64,000 nt of DNA from Aquimarina sp. BL5 (GCF_003443675.1 NZ_CP031963.1:4053501-4117500), one strand, 5' to 3'. Shown: positions 51,937-62,309, counted from the first letter of the stretch. Numbers and translations: made by a program. Notes: generated by a model not told the origin, from the sequence alone.

Positions 51937-54900
51937 GTTCCTATATAGCGGTCTTATATTACTAATATTTTTTTCCTGTGCGAAAGAAAAAATAGAGCAA
52001 AAACCTGTAGAACAAAGGAATACTTTGTTTACCAAACTCACTCCTGAAAAAACAAGTATTGATTTTATTAATCAGGTCAATAATGAAAAAGACTTCAATA
52101 TTTTTACCTACAGGAATTTTTATAATGGCGGCGGCGTAGCTATTGGTGATATAAATAATGATGGTTTACCTGATCTATATTTAACGGCCAATCGAAAAGA
52201 AAATAAATTGTACCTCAATAAAGGAGATTTCACTTTTGAGGATATTTCTAAATCTTCTAAAACCACAGGAAAGAATTCTTGGTCTACCGGAGTAGTCATG
52301 GTGGATATCAATGCAGATGGATTATTGGATATTTACGTATGTAATGCTGGTAATGTAAAAGGAGATGATCAGAAAAATGAACTTTTTATAAACAATGGTC
52401 CTTCAGAAGATTCAGGAATCATTACGTTTACGGAAAAGGCCGAAGAATACAATCTGGCCGATAGTGGGTTTACGACCCACGCAGCATTTTTTGATTATGA
52501 TAAGGATGGAGATCTGGATGTATATATACTTAATAATAGTTTTATCCCTGTAAGTAGTTTAGGATATGTGAACAAACGTAACCTTAGAGCAAAGGATTGG
52601 GATGTTCCTGAAATTCTAAAAGGAGGAGGAGATAAACTACTAAGAAATGATGATGGGGTGTTTACAGATGTAAGCGAGGCTTCAGGTATATTCGGAAGTC
52701 TTATTGGTTTTGGATTAGGAGTAACTATAGGAGACGTGAATAAAGATCTGCTTCCTGATATTTATGTGTCTAATGATTTTTATGAAAGAGATTATCTCTA
52801 TATCAATAAAGGTGATGGAACGTTTAATGAAGAAATTAAGGATTGGGTAAAGCATCTTAGTACCTCTTCTATGGGAGCAGATATGGCAGATATAAATAAC
52901 GATGGATATCCAGAGATTTTTGTAACGGATATGTTACCTGAGGGTGATCAACGATTAAAAGAAACCAGTGCTTTCGAAAATTATGATTTGTATAAACTAA
53001 AGAAAAGCAGAGATTTCTATAATCAATATATGCAGAATTCACTTCAGCTAAATAATGGAGATAATACGTTTTCAGAAATTGCCTTTTATAGTGGAGTAGC
53101 AAAAACAGATTGGAGTTGGGGAGCTTTATTATTTGATATGGATAATGATGGCTATCGTGATATTTATGTAAGTAATGGAATCTATCATGATCTAACTAAT
53201 ATGGATTTCATGAACTTTTTTGCCAATGATATCATACAGAAGATGACTTTAACCGGTAAAAAAGAAGAAGTAGATTCTATTATTAATAAAATGCCTTCCA
53301 CACCGATTTCTAATTATGCTTTTAAAAATAACGGAGATCTAAGCTTTTCTGATGCTACAAAAACTTGGGGTTTCGAAGAACCAACTTTTTCTAATGGATC
53401 CGCCTATGGAGATTTGGATAATGATGGAGATTTAGATTTGGTGGTCAATAATTTTAATATGCCAGTTGCTATTTATAAGAATAATAGCGAACAGGGAAAT
53501 AACAACTATCTGAAAGTTAAGATTAATGGAGACAGTAAAAATACTTTTGCGATAGGTAGTATTGTCGAGACATATATTAACAATGAAACATTACGACAAG
53601 AATTAATTCCTACAAGAGGTTTTCAGTCATCGATAGATTATATAATGACGATCGGTCTTGGTAAGAGAAATATAGTAGATTCTCTTCGGGTTATTTATCC
53701 GGATGGAAAATCACAATTAATTAAAGATGTTACGGTGAATCATCAAATTACGTTGAGTCATAAAGATGCAGATCATGATTACAAGTACTTCTCAGAAAAA
53801 AATGACACCTATTTTAAAGAAATCGAAAACACATTAGATGCTCATAAAGAAGATCAATATGTAGATTTTGATTATGAAGGGTTAATTTACAAAATGCAAT
53901 CCAGAGAAGGTCCAGCGATGGCAATTGCAGATATTAACGGAGACGGCAATGACGATGTTTTCATTGGTGGAGCCTATGGTCAACCTGGTAAGTTATATTA
54001 TCAAAATGGAAGAGGTGAATTAACATTGTCTAAATTCGAAACAGAAACTTTTTTTGAAGATACCGTTGCTATTTTTGAAGATATAGATGGGGATCAAGAC
54101 TTAGATTTAATAATAGGTTCAGGAGGAAATTTTAGAGGCGCTAAGACTGGGGTTAGGAGTTATATAAATGATGGAAGAGGATATCTTTCTAGAGGAGAAA
54201 TAATTTTACCAACGGTTACTAATATATCTACATTAGCACCTTATGATTATGATCAGGATGGAGATATTGACATATTTGTTGGAAGTCATAGCGTCATAGG
54301 TACTTATGGAGTTTCTCCACAAAGCTATTTATTAGAAAACAAAGGTAAAGGTAAATTTATAGATATTACAAGTAACAAGGCTGCTGAAGCTAAAAATACC
54401 GGAATGATCACTGACGCTACTTGGCAAGATATAGATGGAGATGGTAAAAAAGATTTAATCCTTGTTGGCGAATGGATGTCTCCAAAAGTTTTTCTTAATG
54501 ATGGAAGTTCATTAAACCTAATAAAAACAAATTTAGATGAAGTTTCCGGTTGGTTTAATACAGTAAAAGCTACTGATCTTGATAATGATGGGGATGTGGA
54601 TTTGGTATTAGGTAACAGAGGTTTAAACTCGATTTACCAATGTAGTAAAGAAAGGCCATCTAAGATGTATATAAATGATTTTGATAATAATGGAACCGTA
54701 GAACAAATTGTTACACAGACAATAAATGGCAAAGACATTCCAATACATTTAAAAAATGAAATAACAGCACAAATTAATGTTCTGAAAAAGCAAAACCTTA
54801 AGTTTTCTGAATACGCTACTAAGGCAATTGATGAAATATTTTCTAAAGAAATTTTAGATAAAACAACCATTAAGACTGTAAATAACTTTGCAAGTTTAAT

Positions 54901-55255
54901 AGCATATAACAATGGGAATAATACTTTTGAGATAAAAGAACTTCCAAAAGAGACACAATTATCTTGTATCTGTGATATCGAAACAAAGGATGTAAATAAA
55001 GATGGTCATTTAGATCTTATTGTTGCAGGTAACAATTACAATTTTAAGCCTCAATTCTCCAGATTAGATGCTAGTCGCGGAAACGTCTTGCTAGGAGATG
55101 GAAAAGGAAATTATAAAAATCAAAAAGCATCAGGGTTTTTAGTAGAAGATGAGGTAAGAGTCATGCACTGGATGAAAAATAAGTCTGGAGAAAAATATTT
55201 GCTTGTTGGCATTAACAATAAAGCTCCAAAAATATTTAAAATAGACAATAAATAG
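51929..55255 (+). CDS. FG-GAP/VCBS and ASPIC-UnbV (CRTAC1-like) lipoprotein, copy 2
   Basis: 1,108 residues with lipoprotein signal (LLIFFSCAKEK, Cys17). Same layout as copy 1: a first propeller with GDINNDGLPDLYL, DINADGLLDIYVC and DYDKDGDLDVYIL; an ASPIC/UnbV domain (YLKVKINGDSKNTFAIG, then TRGFQSSIDYIMTIGLG, where the usual HFG is TIG); and a second propeller (ADINGDGNDDVFIGG). The three copies share order and length but differ at most positions, so the duplications look old. Probably co-translated with copy 1. Confidence 0.88.
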   Translation: MNKFLYSGLILLIFFSCAKEKIEQKPVEQRNTLFTKLTPEKTSIDFINQVNNEKDFNIFTYRNFYNGGGVAIGDINNDGLPDLYLTANRKENKLYLNKGDFTFEDISKSSKTTGKNSWSTGVVMVDINADGLLDIYVCNAGNVKGDDQKNELFINNGPSEDSGIITFTEKAEEYNLADSGFTTHAAFFDYDKDGDLDVYILNNSFIPVSSLGYVNKRNLRAKDWDVPEILKGGGDKLLRNDDGVFTDVSEASGIFGSLIGFGLGVTIGDVNKDLLPDIYVSNDFYERDYLYINKGDGTFNEEIKDWVKHLSTSSMGADMADINNDGYPEIFVTDMLPEGDQRLKETSAFENYDLYKLKKSRDFYNQYMQNSLQLNNGDNTFSEIAFYSGVAKTDWSWGALLFDMDNDGYRDIYVSNGIYHDLTNMDFMNFFANDIIQKMTLTGKKEEVDSIINKMPSTPISNYAFKNNGDLSFSDATKTWGFEEPTFSNGSAYGDLDNDGDLDLVVNNFNMPVAIYKNNSEQGNNNYLKVKINGDSKNTFAIGSIVETYINNETLRQELIPTRGFQSSIDYIMTIGLGKRNIVDSLRVIYPDGKSQLIKDVTVNHQITLSHKDADHDYKYFSEKNDTYFKEIENTLDAHKEDQYVDFDYEGLIYKMQSREGPAMAIADINGDGNDDVFIGGAYGQPGKLYYQNGRGELTLSKFETETFFEDTVAIFEDIDGDQDLDLIIGSGGNFRGAKTGVRSYINDGRGYLSRGEIILPTVTNISTLAPYDYDQDGDIDIFVGSHSVIGTYGVSPQSYLLENKGKGKFIDITSNKAAEAKNTGMITDATWQDIDGDGKKDLILVGEWMSPKVFLNDGSSLNLIKTNLDEVSGWFNTVKATDLDNDGDVDLVLGNRGLNSIYQCSKERPSKMYINDFDNNGTVEQIVTQTINGKDIPIHLKNEITAQINVLKKQNLKFSEYATKAIDEIFSKEILDKTTIKTVNNFASLIAYNNGNNTFEIKELPKETQLSCICDIETKDVNKDGHLDLIVAGNNYNFKPQFSRLDASRGNVLLGDGKGNYKNQKASGFLVEDEVRVMHWMKNKSGEKYLLVGINNKAPKIFKIDNK

Positions 55256-55277
55256 CCTAAGAATAGATTTCATAAGA

Positions 55278-58200
55278 ATGATCAAGAATTTAATCATATT
55301 AATATTGGGGCTGTTGCTTGTATCTGGGTGTAAAAAACAAAAAGTACACCAAGGAGAATTATTTGACAAAATAACTTCAGAGGTTACCAATGTGAAGTTT
55401 CAGAACACCCTAAATCCTACCGAAGAACTAAATATTCTTGATTATCTGTACTACTATAACGGAGCAGGGGTTGCAGTGGGAGATATTAATAAAGACGATT
55501 TAGTAGATGTGTTTTTCACCTCTAATCAAGGTGAAAATAAACTTTACCTAAATAAAGGAAACTTTCAATTCGAGGATATTACAGATAAAGCAGGAGTAAA
55601 AGGAAATGCTGATTGGAACACAGGAACAGTAATGACAGATATTAATGGCGATGGGTATCTAGATATTTATGTTTGTGCGGTTGTTGGGCTTCAGGGATTA
55701 CAGGGAAGAAATGAATTATTTATAAATAACGGAGACAATACATTTACAGAGAAAGCGTCGGAGTATGGATTAGATTTTCAAAACTACACCACTTCAGCAG
55801 CATTCTTTGACTACGATAATGATGGCGATTTGGATATGTATTTATTAAATCACGCAATCCATACCCAGAACTCTTTTGGTAGAGCTGCACTCAGAAATAA
55901 AAGAAGCTCAGAAAGCGGAGATAAATTACTTCGTAATGATGGGGATGTATTTACAGATGTTAGTGCAGAAGCTGGCATTTTTGGTGGAGGAAACGGATAT
56001 GGTCTTGGAATAGCAACAGCAGATTTTAATAATGATGGATATATAGATATTTATGTGAGTAATGATTTTCACGAAGATGATTATTATTATATCAATAATG
56101 GTGATGGCACTTTTAGTGAATCTCTAAAAGAGAGTTTTGGGCATACGAGCCGTTTCTCAATGGGTAATGATGTCTCTGATATTAATCACGATGGATATGC
56201 AGATATAATTACGTTGGATATGACTCCCGATGAAGAAACAGTTCTGAAGGCTTCTGCTGGAGATGAAACGGTAGATATGTTGCAAATGCGCATCAATCGA
56301 TTAGGATACCATTATCAATATGCTCGTAATATGCTTCAGATCAATAAAGGAGGTTATTTTGCTGAAACTGCATTGCTAAGTGGTATATCGGCTACGGATT
56401 GGAGCTGGTCTGCCCTGTTTGCGGATTATGATCAAGATGGAGAACAAGATGTATTTATATCTAATGGAATTCCGAAACGCCCTAATGACCTAGACTATAT
56501 TAAATATATTTCTAATGAAAAAATACAAGAAAAACTAAACACTAAAAAGTTAGTAGATAATGAGGCATTAAATATGATGCCTTCTGGCAAAGTGCAAAAT
56601 TGTATTTTTAGAGGAGATAAAGAGATTAGCTTTATGGATAAATCTTCCAGCTGGCTCCCGATAGAAAATACAGCTTCTACAGGAAGTGCTTATGCCGATT
56701 TGGACAATGATGGAGATTTAGATATTATAACGAACAATATCAATGCGTCAGCTTCTTTTTATCAAAATAAAACAAATCAAAAAAGTAAGTTTTTAAAACT
56801 GAAATTTGATTTCAAAGACAAAAATAAACTAGGAATAGGAACCAAAGTAATATCGTACCATCAAGGAATTGCACAGTACAAGCAGTTATTTACTTCTAAG
56901 GGTTTCCAGTCTTCTTCAGAACCTATGATTCATTTTGGATACGATACGATATCAACTATAGATTCGCTAAAAATTATATGGCCCGATAATACAATTCAGG
57001 TTGCAGAAAATATAGCTACAAATCAAACATTAACAATTAAATTGTTACACAAAAGGAATACTGTGAATTATGAAGAACTATTTCCTAAAAATAAGGGCTG
57101 GTTTAAAAAAGTGGATTCTATTCCTGGATTACGGTATGTACATAAAGAAAATAATTACACAGATTTTAATCGTCAAAAGTTAATACCGTATAAAATTTCT
57201 GACAGAGGACCTGCTACGGCAATAGGGGATCTAAATGGAGATGGGAAAGATGATATTTTCTTTGGAAGTTCTAAACTTGAAGCATCTCAAATATATATCC
57301 AAACTGATTCGGGTTTTAAACAACTGGAATCTGATTTTCTTAATACCGATAAAAAGAAAGAAGACGTAGCTGCTATTATAGAAGATTTAGATAATGATGG
57401 TAAAAAAGACTTATTGATTGCATCTTCTGGAGGAGAGTTTTTTGGGACATCTAAGGAGTTGGTGGATAGATTGTATGTAAACTCAGAGGCAGGTTTATCT
57501 AAAAGCGTTTTTCCAGAATTATATGGACATGAATCAGTAATTAAACCCTTTGATGTAGACGCAGATGGAGATCTTGATCTTTTTGTGGGAAGCTATGCTG
57601 TTTCTAATGATTTTGGTAAAATTCCAAACTCGTATCTCTTAATAAATAATAATGGAAATTTCGCCATAAAAGAAAACCAAGAGATTCAACAAGTGGGCAT
57701 GGTTACTGATGCTCTTTGGACCGATTTCGATAATGATAAAGTAAAAGATTTGATTGTAATAGGAGAATGGATGTCACCACATTTTTTTAAAAACAATAAT
57801 GGAAATCTAGTTGATGTTACCGATAAAGTTTCTGAAATAGAATTAAAAGGTCTTTGGCAATCTATAGTAGATTTTGATATTGATAATGACGGTGATATTG
57901 ATTATTTGTTAGGCAATTTTGGATTGAACTCTAAATTTACTGCTTCTTCGGATTTTCCTCTAAAAATGTACTATTCTGATTTTGATAACAATAATAAAAC
58001 GGAAACAATTTTAGCATTACCTAAAAACGGAAAATACTATACTGCCTTGGGTTTAGATGAATTGTCAGGTCAGTTAAACTATCTAAAGAAAAAGTTTACA
58101 TCATATAACAGTTTTGCAGGTAAGACTGTAGAAGAAGTTTTTGGAAAAAGTGAACTGCAGAAAGCGGAGCTGTTAGAAGTGCATCAATTAGCTTCTGGGT

Positions 58201-58544
58201 ATTTGAAAAATGAAAAAGGAACATTCGTGTTTGTTCCTTTTGAAAACTCTCTCCAATTATCCCCAATTACTGCCATGTTAAAATATGATTTTAACAAAGA
58301 CGGAAAAGAAGAAGTGTTTATGGCGGGGAACTATTTTGGAGTGATTCCTTATCATGGCAGATTTGATGGATTTGCTGGGGCGATGATGAAAGGATATACT
58401 TCGTTAATTGATGCCCAAGAGTTGCATATTAATTTGAGTCAGAAATCCGCTAGAGGGTTAAATATTATTAATTTTGTAAATAAGGATTATTTACTAATCA
58501 CACTAAACAATGGAAAATCAGAGATTTATGAAATGCTTCAATAA
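55278..58544 (+). CDS. FG-GAP/VCBS and ASPIC-UnbV (CRTAC1-like) lipoprotein, copy 3
   Basis: 1,088 residues with lipoprotein signal (LLLVSGCKKQK, Cys18). Layout as in copies 1 and 2: DINKDDLVDVFFTS, DINGDGYLDIYVC, DYDNDGDLDMYLLNH; ASPIC/UnbV with FLKLKFDFKDKNKLGIGTK and SKGFQSSSEPMIHFGY; second propeller with GDLNGDGKDDIFFG and DVDADGDLDLFVGSY. It starts 22 bases after copy 2 and overlaps the haloperoxidase-like gene by up to 35 bases, so all four are one transcription unit. Confidence 0.88.
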   Translation: MIKNLIILILGLLLVSGCKKQKVHQGELFDKITSEVTNVKFQNTLNPTEELNILDYLYYYNGAGVAVGDINKDDLVDVFFTSNQGENKLYLNKGNFQFEDITDKAGVKGNADWNTGTVMTDINGDGYLDIYVCAVVGLQGLQGRNELFINNGDNTFTEKASEYGLDFQNYTTSAAFFDYDNDGDLDMYLLNHAIHTQNSFGRAALRNKRSSESGDKLLRNDGDVFTDVSAEAGIFGGGNGYGLGIATADFNNDGYIDIYVSNDFHEDDYYYINNGDGTFSESLKESFGHTSRFSMGNDVSDINHDGYADIITLDMTPDEETVLKASAGDETVDMLQMRINRLGYHYQYARNMLQINKGGYFAETALLSGISATDWSWSALFADYDQDGEQDVFISNGIPKRPNDLDYIKYISNEKIQEKLNTKKLVDNEALNMMPSGKVQNCIFRGDKEISFMDKSSSWLPIENTASTGSAYADLDNDGDLDIITNNINASASFYQNKTNQKSKFLKLKFDFKDKNKLGIGTKVISYHQGIAQYKQLFTSKGFQSSSEPMIHFGYDTISTIDSLKIIWPDNTIQVAENIATNQTLTIKLLHKRNTVNYEELFPKNKGWFKKVDSIPGLRYVHKENNYTDFNRQKLIPYKISDRGPATAIGDLNGDGKDDIFFGSSKLEASQIYIQTDSGFKQLESDFLNTDKKKEDVAAIIEDLDNDGKKDLLIASSGGEFFGTSKELVDRLYVNSEAGLSKSVFPELYGHESVIKPFDVDADGDLDLFVGSYAVSNDFGKIPNSYLLINNNGNFAIKENQEIQQVGMVTDALWTDFDNDKVKDLIVIGEWMSPHFFKNNNGNLVDVTDKVSEIELKGLWQSIVDFDIDNDGDIDYLLGNFGLNSKFTASSDFPLKMYYSDFDNNNKTETILALPKNGKYYTALGLDELSGQLNYLKKKFTSYNSFAGKTVEEVFGKSELQKAELLEVHQLASGYLKNEKGTFVFVPFENSLQLSPITAMLKYDFNKDGKEEVFMAGNYFGVIPYHGRFDGFAGAMMKGYTSLIDAQELHINLSQKSARGLNIINFVNKDYLLITLNNGKSEIYEMLQ

Positions 58545-59925
58545 ATTAAACGAAATACCTTTCTTGGTTAAGAGTAAGAATATATTTTTATTCACTTTTT
58601 TGCTATTGTTTTTAAATGCTTGTCAAAAAGAAGCCAAAGAAATTGAAATTACTTCTGATGATTACCACCAAGCTGTGGATAAAATTACAGAGGTAATGGT
58701 ACACGATATTTTTTCACCTCCTGTAGCTAGTAGAATATACAACTATGCTAATATTGCTGCATATGAAGTGATAAGACAAGAAGACGGGAACTATAAAACC
58801 TTATCAAATCAATTACACGGTCTAAAATCTATTCCTGCTGTTGATACAACCAAAAGCATTAACTATAAGCTTTCTGCATTAGTTGCATATCTGGAAGTGG
58901 GTAAATCATTGCTTTTTTCAGAAGATCGTGTAGAAGTATATCGTGACAGTATATATAATGCTTGGAAATTACAAAACGAAGTAACTTTTAATGACTCTAA
59001 AACTTATGGATTAACAGTCGCAGAGCATATAAAAAAATGGTATGCTACAGATAATTATGCGCAAACCAGAACAATGCCTAAGTTTTCTGTAAATACGGAA
59101 GATCCTTCTAGGTGGCAACCGACTCCACCAGATTATATGGATGGTATTGAGCCTCATTGGAAAGAAATTAGACCATCGATTATAGACTCTTCTTCACAGT
59201 TTAAACCTGCGAAATATCCTGATTTTTCATTAGAAAAAGATACACCATTTTATAAAGAATTAATGGAAACTTATGAAGTAGGCCAGAAAATTAAGGAAGA
59301 AGGAGAGGGTTCAGAAAAATTAGAAATTGCACAATTCTGGGATTGTAATCCATATGTTTCAACACATAAAGGGCATTTAATGTTTGCAACAAAAAAAATT
59401 ACACCGGGTGCTCATTGGATTGGGATATGTAAAATAGCTAGTAAAAAAACCAATGCGGATTTTGCAAAAACAGTTTTTGCCTATACCAAAACCTCTATCG
59501 CAATAGCAGACGCATTTATAAGTTGTTGGGATGAGAAATACAGAAGCAATTTGATTCGTCCTGAAACCTTGATTAATCAACATATTGATGAAAATTGGAC
59601 TCCAGTTTTACAGACGCCACCTTTTCCAGAATATACTAGCGGTCATTCGGTTGTTTCTGGGGCGGCTTCAACGGTGTTAACAACTATTTTTGGAGATAAT
59701 TTTGCTTTTGATGATGATACAGAATTACAATATGGTCTTCCTGTTCGTTCTTTTAAGTCTTTTAATCAAGCGGCTGATGAAGCTGCGATCAGTAGGTTAT
59801 ATGGAGGAATTCATTATAGAGCGGCAATCGATTTAGGATTGGATCAGGGACGTGCATTAGGAAATTTTGTGGCTAATAAATTAGAAATGAACACATCAAA
59901 TTCTAAAGTAGCAAGTTCTAATTAA
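58510..59925 (+). CDS. Vanadium-dependent haloperoxidase-like PAP2 lipoprotein
   Basis: 471 residues from the ATG at 58510; an inner ATG at 58528 also leaves a workable signal. The lipobox is LFLNACQ (Cys38). The C-terminal half is a PAP2/vanadium haloperoxidase core: K-x6-R-P at Lys343-Arg350-Pro351, SGH at 377-379, and S-R-x5-H-x5-D at Arg429, His435 and Asp441, the vanadate- or phosphate-binding residues. The family includes both haloperoxidases and acid phosphatases, and the sequence alone does not decide. It overlaps the end of the third FG-GAP gene and precedes a GyrI-like gene by one base. Confidence 0.8.
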   Translation: MENQRFMKCFNKLNEIPFLVKSKNIFLFTFLLLFLNACQKEAKEIEITSDDYHQAVDKITEVMVHDIFSPPVASRIYNYANIAAYEVIRQEDGNYKTLSNQLHGLKSIPAVDTTKSINYKLSALVAYLEVGKSLLFSEDRVEVYRDSIYNAWKLQNEVTFNDSKTYGLTVAEHIKKWYATDNYAQTRTMPKFSVNTEDPSRWQPTPPDYMDGIEPHWKEIRPSIIDSSSQFKPAKYPDFSLEKDTPFYKELMETYEVGQKIKEEGEGSEKLEIAQFWDCNPYVSTHKGHLMFATKKITPGAHWIGICKIASKKTNADFAKTVFAYTKTSIAIADAFISCWDEKYRSNLIRPETLINQHIDENWTPVLQTPPFPEYTSGHSVVSGAASTVLTTIFGDNFAFDDDTELQYGLPVRSFKSFNQAADEAAISRLYGGIHYRAAIDLGLDQGRALGNFVANKLEMNTSNSKVASSN

Positions 59926-59926
59926 T

Positions 59927-60823
59927 ATGAAGAAAATTGTAGTTTTAATCTTGGGGATGCTCTCCTGCTTGTCCATTTGGTATTTATTTATAAAAGAATA
60001 TGATTATCAGATAACATTTAAGGTTAAAATGGCTCCTGGTAGTTTGTATTACGAATTATGTGAACTAAAATCTTGGGGAGATAGTAATAGTAAGATTGAA
60101 ATATTAGATACAATATTATTTAAAAAAGTTATTCAAAAAGTAGGAAGTGAGAATACTGCTTTCGTTTTGGATTGGAATTTTAAAGTTGTTAATGACAGCG
60201 TCACAAAAGTTACTGTAGGCGTTGTTTCGGAACAAGAATCAATAAAAAATAGATTGCAAGTGCTTACAGGTTCTTCGGATTTTGTTGATACATATAAAAA
60301 TCAAATAATTAAATTTAATAATAAGCTTATTGATTATACAAGTAGTTTTAAAGTTCATATACATGGAGAAAGTGAGATCCCTGAGGTAAAGTATGTAAGT
60401 GCTTTTATAAAAGCTAAACGATCAGAAAAAGCCAGTAAAATGATTATGGCTAACAGTGACCTTTTTCTAAGTATTCCCAGAAATAGTATAAAACAAAAAG
60501 GTCATCCTGTAATTAAAGTAAAACATTGGAATTTTAAATCTGATTCTATTCAGTTTGATTTTGGATTTCCAGTAAAAAGTAAAGATTCTATTGTCTCGAA
60601 TTCAATCACTAACTATAACGAACAAGTCTCCCAAAAAGCTCTGAAGGCTACTTATTATGGTAATTATAAAAATAGTGACCAGGCTTGGTTTGCATTAATC
60701 GAATACGCTAGAATTAATGCTATCGAAATAGAAAAAAAACCATTCGAAATTTTTTATAATAATCCTATGCAAGGTGGTGATGAATTACAATGGAAAGCAG
60801 AAGTCTTTCTTCCAATAAAATAA
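59927..60823 (+). CDS. Membrane-anchored SRPBCC-like plus GyrI-like protein
   Basis: 298 residues with one N-terminal hydrophobic helix (about 4-22). The middle (about 28-150) looks like an SRPBCC/START-type fold. The end (about 240-298) is a GyrI-like small-molecule-binding half-domain: KATYYGNYKNSDQAWFALIEYARINAIE-type layout followed by FEIFYNNPMQGGDELQWKAEVFLPI. GyrI-like domains bind hydrophobic ligands in AraC-type regulators, but here there is no HTH. It is last in the utilisation operon and its function is unknown. Confidence 0.7.
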   Translation: MKKIVVLILGMLSCLSIWYLFIKEYDYQITFKVKMAPGSLYYELCELKSWGDSNSKIEILDTILFKKVIQKVGSENTAFVLDWNFKVVNDSVTKVTVGVVSEQESIKNRLQVLTGSSDFVDTYKNQIIKFNNKLIDYTSSFKVHIHGESEIPEVKYVSAFIKAKRSEKASKMIMANSDLFLSIPRNSIKQKGHPVIKVKHWNFKSDSIQFDFGFPVKSKDSIVSNSITNYNEQVSQKALKATYYGNYKNSDQAWFALIEYARINAIEIEKKPFEIFYNNPMQGGDELQWKAEVFLPIK

Positions 60824-60848
60824 AGATCTAATAAAATTATTCTTTCTG

Positions 60849-61763
60849 TTAAAATGTACCTACTACGCCTAGTTGACCTGCACCTAATTTAAGATCCCAT
60901 TTTACTCTAAACTTTTTACTATCATAAACATACCTTTCTTTCTTATATAGATAGTTGTCTATACCATCGACAATAACCACACTTAATGCTACACCAAGAA
61001 CTACATCGGTTAACCAATGAGCACCACTCCATAAACGAGAAATAGGGCTAATTAAGCCTACTGCATAAAGACCTCCTTTGATGTAAGGGCTGTCGAATTG
61101 TTTTGCTATTGCATAAGCTGTAGTAAATGACAGGATAGCATGTCCAGAAGGGAAAGAATGATAGTCAGCTTCACTAGCATTAAAACGGAAACTCCAATTA
61201 CCTTCTCCGGCGGTAGGTCTTGCACGACCGGCTAGCGTTTTACTCACTGTTTGGATAATCCCTCCAGCAGTGGCAGAAGCAATAAGTAAAACTCCGGTTT
61301 TTCTTATTTTTTCATCTTTAGTAATAAGACCCAAAGCGTAAATACCTGTTGTCAATCCATAGTTAAAAAGAGGTTTTCCAAAGCGAAAACCACTTTCCTT
61401 AATTATTTGAGGAACCCCTTCACTTTGTTTAGTGAAATAATCATTTGCAGGTTCATCAGCGGCTAGTAATATTGCGCTCCCCGCAATAATCCCCCCAAAT
61501 CTTGCCCAATCATCACCTTTCCATCTAAGAGGTTGGGTGTATGCATTTTTGACTCCACCCAAAGCAGAAACGCCATCATACTTTAGCATTTGCCATCGAG
61601 TCATTTCATATTGCGATTTTTCAGTTTTTTCTTCTGGGGTTGATTCTGATTTTTCTTCCTCTAATTTTTTTTCAGGCTGTTCTTCTGATTTTTCTTGCGA
61701 ATAAGTAATAACAGAAAAAAGAAATAACAATAAAAAAACTGGTCGGATATTAAAATGTCTCAT
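60849..61763 (-). CDS. PAP2-family phosphatase, membrane-associated
   Basis: 304 residues with a signal peptide (cut near ITYSQ) and then a highly charged Glu/Lys/Ser-rich linker (about 22-52). The PAP2 core has the three motifs: K-x6-R-P in KTLAGRARP, PSGH in YHSFPSGHAIL, and S-R-x5-H-x3-D in SRLWSGAHWLTD, with several membrane helices. It probably removes phosphate from lipid phosphates such as undecaprenyl pyrophosphate. It is convergent with the utilisation operon and unlikely to belong to it. Confidence 0.88.
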   Translation of the reverse strand: MRHFNIRPVFLLLFLFSVITYSQEKSEEQPEKKLEEEKSESTPEEKTEKSQYEMTRWQMLKYDGVSALGGVKNAYTQPLRWKGDDWARFGGIIAGSAILLAADEPANDYFTKQSEGVPQIIKESGFRFGKPLFNYGLTTGIYALGLITKDEKIRKTGVLLIASATAGGIIQTVSKTLAGRARPTAGEGNWSFRFNASEADYHSFPSGHAILSFTTAYAIAKQFDSPYIKGGLYAVGLISPISRLWSGAHWLTDVVLGVALSVVIVDGIDNYLYKKERYVYDSKKFRVKWDLKLGAGQLGVVGTF

Positions 61764-61895
61764 AAGCAGAATTTGTAAAGTAAAAATAACAACTTATTCG
61801 CAAACATAGGTTAAATATGTTGGCGCGATCTAAATAATGAGGTTTTATAGTTGTAGAAAACAAAAAACTGAACATCATCGATTCGAATTTTTGGA

Positions 61896-62134
61896 ATGTT
61901 GTGCGAAACGTTAAAAACCATTGACGAAGAAGAATTATCCCAATTAATACGTCTACCTTTTAATTATATGCCAAAAGAAGAGCTGAAACAAATTTTCACA
62001 AAAGTAGAAGATGGATCTTTATTTATGGGGAGATAGAAGAAGCTCTTAAACGAGTTTTTAAAGAAAATGTAACAATATTAAACGAAACTAATTTTGGTAA
62101 AATGATTACATATGTCTTGAAAGCTCGAAAATAA
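61896..62134 (+). pseudogene. Frameshifted gene remnant (possible C-terminus of a methyltransferase-like protein)
   Basis: The ATG at 61896 opens 46 codons (MLCETLKTIDEEELSQL and then PKEELKQIFTKVEDGSLF) to a TAG. If one base is missing near 62018-62026, the frame continues as YGEIEEALKRVFKENVTI, NETNFGKMITYVLKARK and a stop at 62134. Both halves have protein-like, charged amphipathic composition. The second half resembles the end of some class I methyltransferases, which I cannot confirm. It lies in a 566-base gap between divergent genes. Confidence 0.4.
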
Positions 62135-62309
62135 TAATAAAAAAACAAGAGTATTTAATATATAGTTAATAAAGCTTTTGATATAAAATAGGTAGAAGCT
62201 ATAGTAAGAGAGTCCTGATTAATATTGAAACTTTTTTTAGATAAGATAACATAAAAGTTTAGTTGTAATAACTTTGTCATTAACCTCATATAAAATCTAT
62301 ATAATTCAA

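Noticed and set aside
53000..55000. Assembly duplication as an explanation for three similar FG-GAP genes
   Set aside because: The three proteins share layout but differ at most residues and in signal peptides, so they are real diverged paralogues.
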